A DNA stretch of 14,275 bases from Gemmatimonadales bacterium UBA4718 (lineage in GTDB: Bacteria > Gemmatimonadota > Gemmatimonadetes > Gemmatimonadales > Gemmatimonadaceae): the NCBI GenBank assembly GCA_002404375.1, contig DHJO01000158.1, positions 4,356 through 18,630 of the forward strand, read 5' to 3'. Both the position numbers and the translations under genes were made by a program. The first letter of the stretch is position 1. The number at the start of each line of letters is the position of its first letter. Below, in pieces: positions 6,871-14,266 of this stretch. The notes beneath the pieces were generated by a model. It saw only the letters and a list, made by a program, of their open reading frames with translations, was not told the DNA's origin and did not search any database.

Positions 6871-8571
6871 ATGAGTTTCGTCCTACCTCCGCAGCGCAAG
6901 ACATACGATGTCTGCATCGTAGGATCGGGAGCCGGCGGCGGAATGGCAGCGTATGCTCTCACGCGCGCGGGCGCAAACGTTCTTCTCCTGGAGGCCGGCG
7001 GTCCGTGGGACAACACCCGCGATTCGGTCATGCTCAAGATGCCGTACGATTCGCCGCGCAGGGGCGCGTCCACGAGGGACCGTCCGTTTGGCGAATTCGA
7101 CGCCTGCGTGGGCGGTTGGGAGCTCGAGGGCGAGCCATTCACTAACGCAGAGGGAACGGATTTCAAGTGGTGGCGCGCGAGAATGGTCGGCGGGCGTACG
7201 AATCACTGGGGGCGGATCTCTCTTCGCTTCGGTCCCGACGATTTCAAGGCAAAAAGCCGCGACGGACTCGGCGACGACTGGCCGATCGGCTACCAGGATG
7301 TGGCGCCCTACTATGATCGCATTGACAAGCTGATCGGCGTGTTCGGCAACAACGACAACCTCCCGAACCATCCCGGCGGTTATTTCCTGCCGCCGCCGAA
7401 ACCGCGCTGTTACGAGCTGATGATCAAGGATGCAGCCGACCGTCTCAACATCACCTGCGTCGCGGCTCGGCTGTCGATCATCACGAGGAACCACAACGGT
7501 CGTGCTGCCTGTCACTACTGCGGCCAATGCAATCGTGGCTGCATGACCAATTCAAATTTTTCGTCCACCAACGTTCTGATCGCGCCAGCGCTCAAGACTG
7601 GAAGGCTGACGCTGGTCACCAACGCTATGGCCCGCGAAGTCACCCTCAGCGATAAGGGTCTGGCGAATGGCGTCACATACATCGAGACGAAGACCGGCCA
7701 GGAGAACCACGCCAAAGCTCGAGTCGTAGTGCTGGCGGCGAGTGCGTGCGAGACGGCGCGCCTCCTCCTCAATTCAAAATCGACGAAATTTCCCGATGGG
7801 CTCGCCAACTCGAGCGGCGTCGTGGGCAAATATCTCACCGACACCACTGGCAGCGGAGTTTCCGGATTCATCCCGAAGATGGCGGACCACGTACCTCATA
7901 ATGAGGACGGCGTGGGCGGGATGCACGTCTACATGCCTTGGTGGGGCGACAACAAGAAATTGGGATTCCCTCGCGGATATCACGTCGAAGTGGGAGGCGG
8001 ATTGTACCCGCCGAGCTACGGATTCATGGGCGGCATTCAGAGCTATCCTTCGGGCGGCGGATACGGAAAGGCGTTGAAGGACGATTACCGCCGCTATTAT
8101 GGCGCCTCGGTTTACTTCTCCGGGCGCGGCGAGATGATTCCAAACGACAAGAGCTATTGTGAGATCGATCCGACCGTGAAGGACAAATACGGAATCCCGG
8201 TGCTGCGGTTCCACTGGCAGTGGGCCGACTACGAATACAACCAGGTTCGCCACATGCAGGAGACTTTCCGCGCGCTGATCGCCGACATGGGTGGTCACGT
8301 CTTCGACGTGATGCCCGATCAAACCAAAGGCTATGGCATCGCAAGGGGCGGGGAGATCATCCACGAGCTGGGCACAGTCCGCATGGGCAGTGATCCCGGC
8401 AAATCGGCGGTCGATGCGAATTGCCGCGCGCACGACGTGAAGAATCTCTTCGTCACCGACGGGGGCCCATTCGTATCACAGGCCGACAAGAATCCGACGT
8501 GGACGATACTCGCGCTGTCGATGCGCACGAGTGAGTACATCGCGCAGGAACGGAAGCGGGGGGCACTCTAA
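6871..8571 (+). CDS. GMC-family FAD oxidoreductase, catalytic subunit of a sugar/glycoside dehydrogenase
   Basis: This 566-aa flavoprotein has the FAD-binding Rossmann start Y-D-V-C-I-V-G18-S-G20-A-G-G23 with Glu41 at the end of the second strand (L-L-L-E-A-G-G). Near the C-terminus are H498-E-L-G-T-V-R-M-G and N541-P-T-W-T, the catalytic His/Asn pair of GMC enzymes; the 43-residue spacing fits the family. A cysteine cluster, C214-x2-C217-x2-C220-x3-C224, is typical of the bacterial branch that includes multi-subunit FAD glucose dehydrogenase and gluconate/glucoside dehydrogenases, where cysteines in this region bind an Fe-S cluster. No signal peptide is present; the partner encoded next carries a Tat motif and probably exports both. 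The start is ATG 6871 with GGTGG 7 bp upstream. The stop shares one base with the next start (TAATG). It likely oxidises a sugar or glycoside hydroxyl in the periplasm; the exact substrate is not readable. Confidence 0.92.
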   Translation: MSFVLPPQRKTYDVCIVGSGAGGGMAAYALTRAGANVLLLEAGGPWDNTRDSVMLKMPYDSPRRGASTRDRPFGEFDACVGGWELEGEPFTNAEGTDFKWWRARMVGGRTNHWGRISLRFGPDDFKAKSRDGLGDDWPIGYQDVAPYYDRIDKLIGVFGNNDNLPNHPGGYFLPPPKPRCYELMIKDAADRLNITCVAARLSIITRNHNGRAACHYCGQCNRGCMTNSNFSSTNVLIAPALKTGRLTLVTNAMAREVTLSDKGLANGVTYIETKTGQENHAKARVVVLAASACETARLLLNSKSTKFPDGLANSSGVVGKYLTDTTGSGVSGFIPKMADHVPHNEDGVGGMHVYMPWWGDNKKLGFPRGYHVEVGGGLYPPSYGFMGGIQSYPSGGGYGKALKDDYRRYYGASVYFSGRGEMIPNDKSYCEIDPTVKDKYGIPVLRFHWQWADYEYNQVRHMQETFRALIADMGGHVFDVMPDQTKGYGIARGGEIIHELGTVRMGSDPGKSAVDANCRAHDVKNLFVTDGGPFVSQADKNPTWTILALSMRTSEYIAQERKRGAL

Positions 8572-9278
8572 TGTCGAACGAGAACGAAAAGCTGACCAGC
8601 GCAGCGCCGACATCCGGAGCCGACGATACGGCGCCGACGACGAAAGACATGAGCCGTCGCGAGGCCGTCCAGCTGCTGTCGGTGCTTCCAATCGCCGCTG
8701 CGCTCGGCCTCTCGAGGGTGGATCACGAAAAAGCATGGCGCTTTGTGGACGACGCGCGGAGCCTTGCGGATGAGGGAATCGCGTTCGCCCCGAAGTTCTT
8801 CACACCGGCGGAATTCCGGACAGTGGGGATCCTCGCCGACATGATCATTCCGCGTGACGAGCGCTCCGGCAGCGCAACGGATGCCGGCGTGCCCGAGTTC
8901 ATGGACTTCATCATGACGGACCGTCCCAACAACCAGAAATGGATGCGCTCCGGGCTGGCGTGGATCGACGCGCAGTCGACCACGAGACTCGGAAAGCCCT
9001 TTGCCGATTTGACTGTGTCCCAACGCGAGCAGATTCTGAACGACATCGCGTGGCCCGCGCGTGCGCCGGCTACCATGGCCGACGGCGTCACCTTTTTCAA
9101 TCGATTCCGCGATCTCACTTCGTCTGGCTTCTGGTCAAGCCGCATCGGAGTGAAAGACCTCCGCTACATCGGCAGCACATTCAATCCGAACTGGAATGGC
9201 TGTCCGCCAGAAGCGTTGGCCAAGCTCGGCGTGAGCTACGCCAAGTTCGACCCAACAAAGCTTCGCCTGACTCCTTGA
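8571..9278 (+). CDS. Gluconate 2-dehydrogenase subunit 3 family protein, Tat-exported small subunit
   Basis: This is a 235-aa protein. A 27-residue polar leader precedes S28-R29-R30-E-A-V-Q-L-L and a hydrophobic stretch (S-V-L-P-I-A-A-A-L-G-L), a twin-arginine signal. Residues about 78-116 show the core of the subunit-3 family (PF13618): F-F-T-P-A-E-F-R-T-V, then L-A-D-M-I-I-P-R-D, then D-A-G-V-P-E-F-M-D. These small subunits bind the GMC catalytic subunit in the cytoplasm and carry it through the Tat pore, then stabilise it. The ATG at 8571 overlaps the GMC stop by one base and is preceded by a G-run, so translational coupling is expected. A second in-frame ATG at 8649, directly before SRRE, would give a conventional Tat leader without the polar extension. 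No cytochrome c subunit gene is adjacent, so the electron acceptor is unknown. Confidence 0.88.
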   Translation: MSNENEKLTSAAPTSGADDTAPTTKDMSRREAVQLLSVLPIAAALGLSRVDHEKAWRFVDDARSLADEGIAFAPKFFTPAEFRTVGILADMIIPRDERSGSATDAGVPEFMDFIMTDRPNNQKWMRSGLAWIDAQSTTRLGKPFADLTVSQREQILNDIAWPARAPATMADGVTFFNRFRDLTSSGFWSSRIGVKDLRYIGSTFNPNWNGCPPEALAKLGVSYAKFDPTKLRLTP

Positions 9279-9315
9279 TGACGCGGGGTGACGGAGAACT
9301 TACGCGGAGAGTGAG

Positions 9316-10563
9316 ATGAGCAGCGAACGCCTCGGAATCGGATTCGTCGGCAGCGGCTTCAACGCCCGGTTTCACATCCAGTCGTTTGCCTCCGTGCGCG
9401 ACGCGGACGTGCGTGGCGTCTGGAGTCCCAACGAAAAGAATGCGGCGTCCACCGCCGCGCTTGCGCGGGAGCACGACGTCGGCGAGGCAAGGCCGTACAA
9501 ATCCATTCGTGACATGGTTGCCGATCCCGCGATCAACGCGCTCTGGCTCTGCGGCCCGAACCAGGCGCGCATCGGGAATATCGAAGAGATCGTGGACGCG
9601 ATAAAGAGCGGAGCCGGTACACTGCGTGGTCTCGCCTGCGAAAAACCTCTGGCGCGAAATGTCGCCGAAGCGAAAAAGGTCGCCGCTCTCGCGCAAAGCG
9701 TGGGATTGAACACGGGATATCTGGAGAATCAGCTATTTGCGCCCGACATAACGCGCGGGCGTGAGCTTATCTGGGCGCGAGGCGCGGCGCTCACCGGGCG
9801 CCCATACCTCGCCCGAGCGGCGGAGGAGCACAGTGGCCCGCACATGCCGTGGTTCTGGCAGGGAACGCTTCAGGGCGGAGGCGTTCTCAACGACATGATG
9901 TGTCACTCGGTCGAAGTCGTCCGGCACCTCCTCACCAAGCCAGGCGCTCCACGCTCGTCGATCAAGCCGATGCGGATCAGCGCGCACATCGCGTCGTTAA
10001 AATGGAGTCGTCCGGAATACGCTAAGCGTCTTTCGCAGGCGATGGGAAAGGAAGTCGACTACACGAAGCGTCCTTCCGAAGATTTCGCGCGCGCGACAAT
10101 CGAATACGAATCCGAAGCGGGCGAGACGCTGATCGGAGAAGTCACGACGTCGTGGAGCTTCATCGGTGCCGGGTTGCGACTCTCCGCGGAATTGCTCGGA
10201 CCGGAGTACTCGCTTTCCTGGAATACTCTCGACAGCAGCCTCAAGATGTTCTTCAGCAGGGAAGTACAGGGAAAGGCCGGCGAGGATCTCGTCGAAAAGC
10301 AGAACGCGGAAATGGGGCTGATGCCGGTCGTCGCGGACGAAGCGTCTGCGTACGGTTACGCAGCCGAGAACCGTCACATGGCACGGGCTTTCCTTCGCGG
10401 CGAGAAGCCGATGTTGACCTTTGAGGACGGGGTGGAGGTCGTTCAGATCCTGATGGCGGCGTACATGAGCGCCCAAAAAGGGCAGACCCTGGATTTCCCG
10501 CCCGCCGGGCTGGACGGCTTCATTCCAGACGTGGCGAAGGGCGCCTGGAAGCCCCGACCCTAG
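9316..10563 (+). CDS. Gfo/Idh/MocA family NAD(P)-dependent oxidoreductase
   Basis: This is a 415-aa protein. The N-terminal Rossmann fold opens L-G-I-G-F-V-G12-S-G14-F-N-A17. The sugar-dehydrogenase motif E109-K110-P111 supplies the lysine usually involved in catalysis. The helix motif G187-G-G-V-L-N-D193-M-M-C-H197 gives the Asp and His expected at the active site of this family. No signal peptide or Tat motif is visible, so it is probably cytoplasmic. It starts 37 bp after the subunit-3 stop, with a GGAG at 9306-9309 before the ATG, and is likely the third gene of the GMC operon. Members oxidise or reduce sugar hydroxyls at C2-C4, often converting 3-keto sugars back to ordinary sugars. I infer that it handles the product of the GMC enzyme after uptake. 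It differs in sequence from the fragment at 1-120. Confidence 0.88.
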   Translation: MSSERLGIGFVGSGFNARFHIQSFASVRDADVRGVWSPNEKNAASTAALAREHDVGEARPYKSIRDMVADPAINALWLCGPNQARIGNIEEIVDAIKSGAGTLRGLACEKPLARNVAEAKKVAALAQSVGLNTGYLENQLFAPDITRGRELIWARGAALTGRPYLARAAEEHSGPHMPWFWQGTLQGGGVLNDMMCHSVEVVRHLLTKPGAPRSSIKPMRISAHIASLKWSRPEYAKRLSQAMGKEVDYTKRPSEDFARATIEYESEAGETLIGEVTTSWSFIGAGLRLSAELLGPEYSLSWNTLDSSLKMFFSREVQGKAGEDLVEKQNAEMGLMPVVADEASAYGYAAENRHMARAFLRGEKPMLTFEDGVEVVQILMAAYMSAQKGQTLDFPPAGLDGFIPDVAKGAWKPRP

Positions 10564-10658
10564 TCTACTGCTGAGCTTGGCCCTATGTTATTGGCGTCTG
10601 GGGAGGCTGGCACAGCCAATGCTTACTGATGAGGTTGTCGCCGCTTCGGGGGGAAAAA

Positions 10659-10979
10659 ATGAAAACCGCACGTCTGATCACCGCACTTGTATCAATCGTC
10701 ACCGCCACCGCCTGCACGGCTGAGCGCGCTCTCTCACCGCGCGCGGCTCCGCCGACGCTCGCAAGCTCGATCGCTCCCTCGTCGGCCAACCAACTTCCAC
10801 TGCTTTTCATCGTCGATGGTGTCCGGTACCCAAGGGATCAGGTACCATCGCTGAGCGCGGAGCAGGTTGCCTCCGTTCAGGTCATAAAGGGTCATCGCGC
10901 GCTCGAGAAATACGGGCCTGACGCGTCTTATGGTGTGGTAGTCATCACGACCAAACTGGCCTCCGGCCCCCACTCCTGA
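10659..10979 (+). CDS. Small putative lipoprotein with a stand-alone TonB-receptor plug-like segment
   Basis: This is a 106-aa protein starting at ATG 10659, which has a G-rich ribosome-binding site (10648-10653). An in-frame ATG at 10629 would add ten charged residues ahead of the signal and is unlikely. Residues 1-19 (M-K-T-A-R, hydrophobic core, T-A-T-A-Cys19) form a signal peptide with a weak lipobox. After a Ser/Pro/Ala linker, residues 48-99 follow the plug-domain pattern of SusC-type TonB-dependent receptors: F-I-V-D-G-V, L-S-A-E-Q-V-A-S-V-Q-V-I-K-G, A-L-E-K-Y-G-P-D-A-S-Y-G, then V-V-V-I-T-T-K. Normally a barrel of 600 or more residues follows, but here the protein stops at a clean TGA. 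It may be a small receptor accessory, a scaffold using the plug fold, or a relic. The pattern match is visible; the function is inferred and uncertain. Confidence 0.75.
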   Translation: MKTARLITALVSIVTATACTAERALSPRAAPPTLASSIAPSSANQLPLLFIVDGVRYPRDQVPSLSAEQVASVQVIKGHRALEKYGPDASYGVVVITTKLASGPHS

Positions 10980-10984
10980 ATCTC

Positions 10985-11001
10985 GGCGCGCGAAACGCGC
11001 C
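10985..11001. repeat. Short GC hairpin just after the plug-like lipoprotein gene
   Basis: GGCGCG (10985-10990) and CGCGCC (10996-11001) flank CGAAA, 5 bp after the stop. There is no T-run, so it is not a convincing terminator alone. It could protect the transcript 3' end, upstream of the real terminator at 11021-11047. Confidence 0.4.
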
Positions 11002-11020
11002 AAGCTTAAACAGCATTGCA

Positions 11021-11047
11021 AAAAGGGCATCCGATGGATGCCCTTTT
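11021..11047. terminator. Bidirectional intrinsic terminator between convergent small genes
   Basis: The inverted repeat AAAAGGGCATCC (11021-11032) and GGATGCCCTTTT (11036-11047) forms a 12-bp perfect stem with the loop GAT. T-runs end the stem in both directions. It lies between the plus-strand lipoprotein (stop at 10979) and the minus-strand 76-aa gene (stop at 11092), and can serve both. Confidence 0.88.
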
Positions 11048-11091
11048 GACGTTCTTGCTACCGGCGTTTGCGAGGCGAAAGCGCCTTCGGG

Positions 11092-11322
11092 CTAACCTCC
11101 GTGGGACTTCCTACCGCCCTTCCGCATCGGCTCGTGGTCCTCCGGTTTGCCGTATCCTCCGCCACCCGGCTTCTCGCCACCGCCATGGACTTTGTTCACA
11201 GTCGCCCAGGCTCGGCGCTCAGCCTCCTGCTCGGGCACGCCGCGGTTCTCGTAGCCCTCCTCGATGTGCTCCGCCTGCCGCTTCTCTTTATTCGTGTATT
11301 TGGATTTGTCTCCGCGTGGCAT
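11092..11322 (-). CDS. Small, highly charged, Gly-rich conserved hypothetical protein
   Basis: This 76-aa, hydrophilic, basic protein has no signal or membrane segment. The N-terminal half (M-P-R-G-D-K-S-K-Y-T, then K-R-Q-A-E-H-I-E-E-G-Y-E, then E-A-E-R-R-A-W-A-T-V-N-K) belongs to a widespread small-protein family found across Proteobacteria and other phyla. From memory it is often labelled only as hypothetical or, without good support, as a plasmid stabilisation protein. The C-terminal half is Gly/Lys-rich and probably disordered (H-G-G-G-E-K-P-G-G-G-G-Y-G-K-P). The AAGGAGGG ribosome-binding site (minus strand, 11327-11334), 4 bp from the ATG, is near-perfect and implies strong translation. 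Its leader holds a 19-bp tandem repeat. Transcription converges with the plug-like lipoprotein at the 11021-11047 hairpin. No biochemical role is known to me. Confidence 0.82.
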   Translation of the reverse strand: MPRGDKSKYTNKEKRQAEHIEEGYENRGVPEQEAERRAWATVNKVHGGGEKPGGGGYGKPEDHEPMRKGGRKSHGG

Positions 11323-11331
11323 CGAACCCTC

Positions 11332-11369
11332 CTTGAATGAACCCGATCCTCTTGAATGAACCCTATCCT
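11332..11369. repeat. 19-bp tandem repeat in the leader of the 76-aa minus-strand gene
   Basis: CTTGAATGAACCCGATCCT (11332-11350) is followed directly by CTTGAATGAACCCTATCCT (11351-11369), with one mismatch. Read on the minus strand, each copy carries GGGTTCATTC, which resembles GGGTTCGATG at the gene's own start codon, so the array may derive from duplication of the ribosome-binding/start region. Confidence 0.85.
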
Positions 11370-11452
11370 ACGGTGCAGACACCGTACCGGGACAGGCGGA
11401 TCGCCGCGGACGGGTGGCAGGAGGTTCCTTCGGGTGGCATTTTGATCCCCAC

Positions 11453-14266
11453 ATGACATCACCTTTCGAGCGCCCAGGGCCCGCGCGGCTGCCACCTCTG
11501 CCGAGATCCCTCCGAAGAATTGTGCTGTGGATCGTTGTGGGGCTCTTCGTCGCCCTCGTCGTGGTACCCTGGCTGGCAAGCTTTGCCACGGACTGGCTCT
11601 GGTTCAGGGAGATCGGCTTCCAGTCGGTGTTCGCCACGTCGTTGATCTGGCGGATCGGTCTCTTTCTCATCGGGGGCCTGTTCGCCTTCGGTTATATCTA
11701 CGGCAACGTACGGCTTGCCCGTGGGACGGGCACCGGGTTTCCGGTCTTGTACGTGAATCGCGGCGACGGTGTGAGCGTCGATGTGTCGCGTATGCTCACT
11801 CGACTATTCCTTCCGGGCGCGCTCGTGCTGGCGTTCCTCACCGCCGTCTCCGCGAGTGCGTCGTGGCTGGTGGTCCTCAAGGGCTTCAACGGAGTTCCCA
11901 TCGGCACCCGCGATCCTTTATTCGGGCGCGATATCTCTTTTTATCTATTCAGGCTTCCACTGATCTCGGGCGTGCTCGGCACTCTGATCACGCTCACATT
12001 TCTTTCGATAGTCGCGGTGGCGGTGATGTACTGGATGCGGAACGACATCACCCTGCCGCCCCGCCGTGCATCGGCCAAGCCCCGCGCGGCGCGCCATCTT
12101 GGCGCGCTGCTGGTCGTTCTGTTCGTGCTTCTCGGTCTGCGCCTCTGGATTGTCGACACGGCGAGCCTGCTTTATTCGACGACAGGTCCACTTCTGGGCG
12201 CCAGCTACACCGACGTGCACGTCGCGCTTCCTGGACTTTATGTGTCCGCGATCGCGGCCCTTGTTGCCGCCGCGTGGGTCGCCGCCGGAATCGTGCGCGG
12301 GAAACTGATATGGACTGCGATATCCGCAACGGTCTTTTACGCCGTCATAAGCGTGCTGGCCCGCGGTCTGGTTCCGGCAGCGTACCAGAAGCTGGTGGTG
12401 TCGCCGAATGAGCTGTCGCGGGAGACTCCCTACCTGCGCAACCACATTGACGCAACGCGCAAGGCGTGGGGACTCGACCACGTGGAGTCGCGCGACCTCT
12501 CCGGCGAAGTGCAACTCACGAACGCCGAGATCAAGGCGAACGCCGCTACCGTCGACAACATTAGATTGTGGGAGCGGCCTCTCCTGAAGCAGACGCTCAG
12601 CCAGCTCCAGGAAATCCGCACCTATTACGATTTCGTCTCGGTCGACGACGACCGATATATGATCGACGGCAGATACCGGCAGGTCCACGTCGCCGCGCGC
12701 GAGCTGAATTCCGAATCGCTCCCCACGCGCACGTTCATCAACGAGCGGCTGACGTTCACTCACGGGATGGGTCTCACGATGGCGCCCGTCAACCAGGTGA
12801 CGACCGAAGGCCTGCCGGTTCTCTTCATCAAGGATCTGCCGCCGGCCTCCACGATCTCCATCAAGCTGACGCGCCCGCAGATCTACTACGGCGAGCTGAC
12901 CAACGATTACGTGTTCGTCGGCACGAAGCAGAAGGAGTTCGACTATCCGTCTGGCGAGGAGAACATTTACGCGAACTACACCGGACGCGGCGGCGTCCCA
13001 ATCGGCTCGCTCATTCGTCGAGTGCTGTACGCGTTCCAGCTCAGCTCCCTGAAGATCCTTCTCTCGGATGACATCCGGGGAAACGCCAAGATCATCTATC
13101 GGAGAAACGTGATGGATCGAGCCACCAACGCGCTGCCGTTTCTCGACTTCGACAACGACCCATACCTGACCATCAACGACGCTGGGCAGCTGAAGTGGAT
13201 TCTGGATGCGTACACTACGAGCGACATGTACCCGTACTCGCAGCGCACCAACGACGGCACGAACTACATGCGCAACAGCGTCAAGGTGGTGATCGATGCC
13301 TACGACGGGACCGTCGATGCGTACATTGCGGACTCAGCCGATCCGGTGGTGCAGACTTATGCCCACATCTTTGGCGCGATCTTCAAGCCGCTGAGCCAAA
13401 TGCCCGCGGATATCAGGCGCCACCTTCGATATCCCGGCGATCTCTTTCGTATTCAGGCGGCGCTGCACACGACGTATCACATGCTGGAGCCACAGACGTT
13501 CTACCACCGTGAGGACCAATGGGAGATACCAGGTGGCCTGGCGAAAGGCACGAACGAAAACCCGTTCCAGAGGCACATCATCATGAAGCTTCCGGGCGAG
13601 AAGAATCCGGAATTCATTTTCATGACGCCGTTCACTCCTCGCGGGAAGGACAATCTCGCGGCGTGGATGGTCGCGCGGATGGATGGCGATAATTACGGCA
13701 AGCTTTCGGTGTATCGCTTTCCGAAGCAAAGCCTCGTTTACGGACCCAAGCAGATTGCCAATCGCATCAATCAGGATACGGAGATCTCGCGACAGTTGAC
13801 GCTCTGGGATCAGCGCGGGTCAGAGGTCATTCGCGGCGAGCTGCTCGTGATTCCCATCGAGGAATCTCTGATCTACGTGCAGCCGATCTATCTGCGTGCC
13901 GAAGGCGGCACCATTCCCGAGCTGAAGCGCGTCGTCGTTGCGCACGAGAACAGAGTGGTGATGGGCGAGACTCTGGAAGAAGGGCTGGACGCGCTGTTCG
14001 GCCAAGGCGCCGCTCAACAGACGCGGACGAGCATTCAGGATTCTCTGAGCACTCTTGGGGCGAGCCAACCAGTCGTGACAGGCGGCGGGCCTTCCCCCTC
14101 GCCGGAACAAGCTCCCTCAGGCGCGACTGCCGATCTCCTGCGGGAGGCGCAATCGCACTACGACCGCGCGATCGCCGCGCAGCGCGCGGGAAATTGGGCG
14201 GAGTACGGCCGCGAAATCGACCAGCTCGGCGCGGCGATCCGTGCGCTCAGGGCGGCCAAGAAGTAG
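11453..14266 (+). CDS. UPF0182 family membrane protein (COG1615)
   Basis: This is a 937-aa protein, full length for the family. The N-terminal third has about seven hydrophobic helices: the first about residues 22-43 (V-L-W-I-V-V-G-L-F-V-A-L-V-V-V), then T-D-W-L-W-F-R-E-I-G, a UPF0182 hallmark, and the last ending L-A-R-G-L-V-P. A large extracytoplasmic part follows, starting V-S-P-N-E-L-x-R-E-x-P-Y-L, with N-I-R-L-W, Y-Y-D-F-V-S-V-D-D-D-R-Y, Y-G-E-L-T-N-D-Y-V and M-Y-P-Y-S. The C-terminus has a Ser/Pro/Gly linker and a short helical hairpin (L-R-E-A-Q-S-H-Y-D-R-A-I-A-A-Q-R-A-G-N-W-A-E-Y-G), standard for this family. The biochemical function is unknown. The ATG at 11453 lacks a good Shine-Dalgarno. 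An in-frame GTG at 11414 would add 13 residues, but the AGGAGG at 11419-11424 lies after it, so the start is uncertain. The gene stands alone on the plus strand. Confidence 0.93.
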   Translation: MTSPFERPGPARLPPLPRSLRRIVLWIVVGLFVALVVVPWLASFATDWLWFREIGFQSVFATSLIWRIGLFLIGGLFAFGYIYGNVRLARGTGTGFPVLYVNRGDGVSVDVSRMLTRLFLPGALVLAFLTAVSASASWLVVLKGFNGVPIGTRDPLFGRDISFYLFRLPLISGVLGTLITLTFLSIVAVAVMYWMRNDITLPPRRASAKPRAARHLGALLVVLFVLLGLRLWIVDTASLLYSTTGPLLGASYTDVHVALPGLYVSAIAALVAAAWVAAGIVRGKLIWTAISATVFYAVISVLARGLVPAAYQKLVVSPNELSRETPYLRNHIDATRKAWGLDHVESRDLSGEVQLTNAEIKANAATVDNIRLWERPLLKQTLSQLQEIRTYYDFVSVDDDRYMIDGRYRQVHVAARELNSESLPTRTFINERLTFTHGMGLTMAPVNQVTTEGLPVLFIKDLPPASTISIKLTRPQIYYGELTNDYVFVGTKQKEFDYPSGEENIYANYTGRGGVPIGSLIRRVLYAFQLSSLKILLSDDIRGNAKIIYRRNVMDRATNALPFLDFDNDPYLTINDAGQLKWILDAYTTSDMYPYSQRTNDGTNYMRNSVKVVIDAYDGTVDAYIADSADPVVQTYAHIFGAIFKPLSQMPADIRRHLRYPGDLFRIQAALHTTYHMLEPQTFYHREDQWEIPGGLAKGTNENPFQRHIIMKLPGEKNPEFIFMTPFTPRGKDNLAAWMVARMDGDNYGKLSVYRFPKQSLVYGPKQIANRINQDTEISRQLTLWDQRGSEVIRGELLVIPIEESLIYVQPIYLRAEGGTIPELKRVVVAHENRVVMGETLEEGLDALFGQGAAQQTRTSIQDSLSTLGASQPVVTGGGPSPSPEQAPSGATADLLREAQSHYDRAIAAQRAGNWAEYGREIDQLGAAIRALRAAKK

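Noticed and set aside
6741..7166. Minus-strand reading frame of 141 codons across the start of the GMC gene
   Set aside because: It overlaps the well-supported GMC N-terminus with the Rossmann motif, its translation has no recognisable domain, and high-GC DNA gives many such shadow frames.
10564..10658. Search for a promoter or terminator between the Gfo/Idh gene and the plug-like lipoprotein
   Set aside because: Only a 4-bp stem (GGCT/AGCC near 10604-10616) and no consensus -35/-10 pair could be seen, which is too weak to report.
10814..10850. Inverted repeat CGATGGT / ACCATCG with two GGTACC sites inside the plug-like gene
   Set aside because: It lies within a coding stretch that follows the plug pattern on both sides; the 7-bp arms are short and chance or codon use explains them.
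11016..11340. Plus-strand frames opposite the 76-aa minus-strand gene
   Set aside because: The minus-strand protein matches a familiar conserved small family and has a near-perfect ribosome-binding site. The plus frames run through the terminator hairpin and show no domain.
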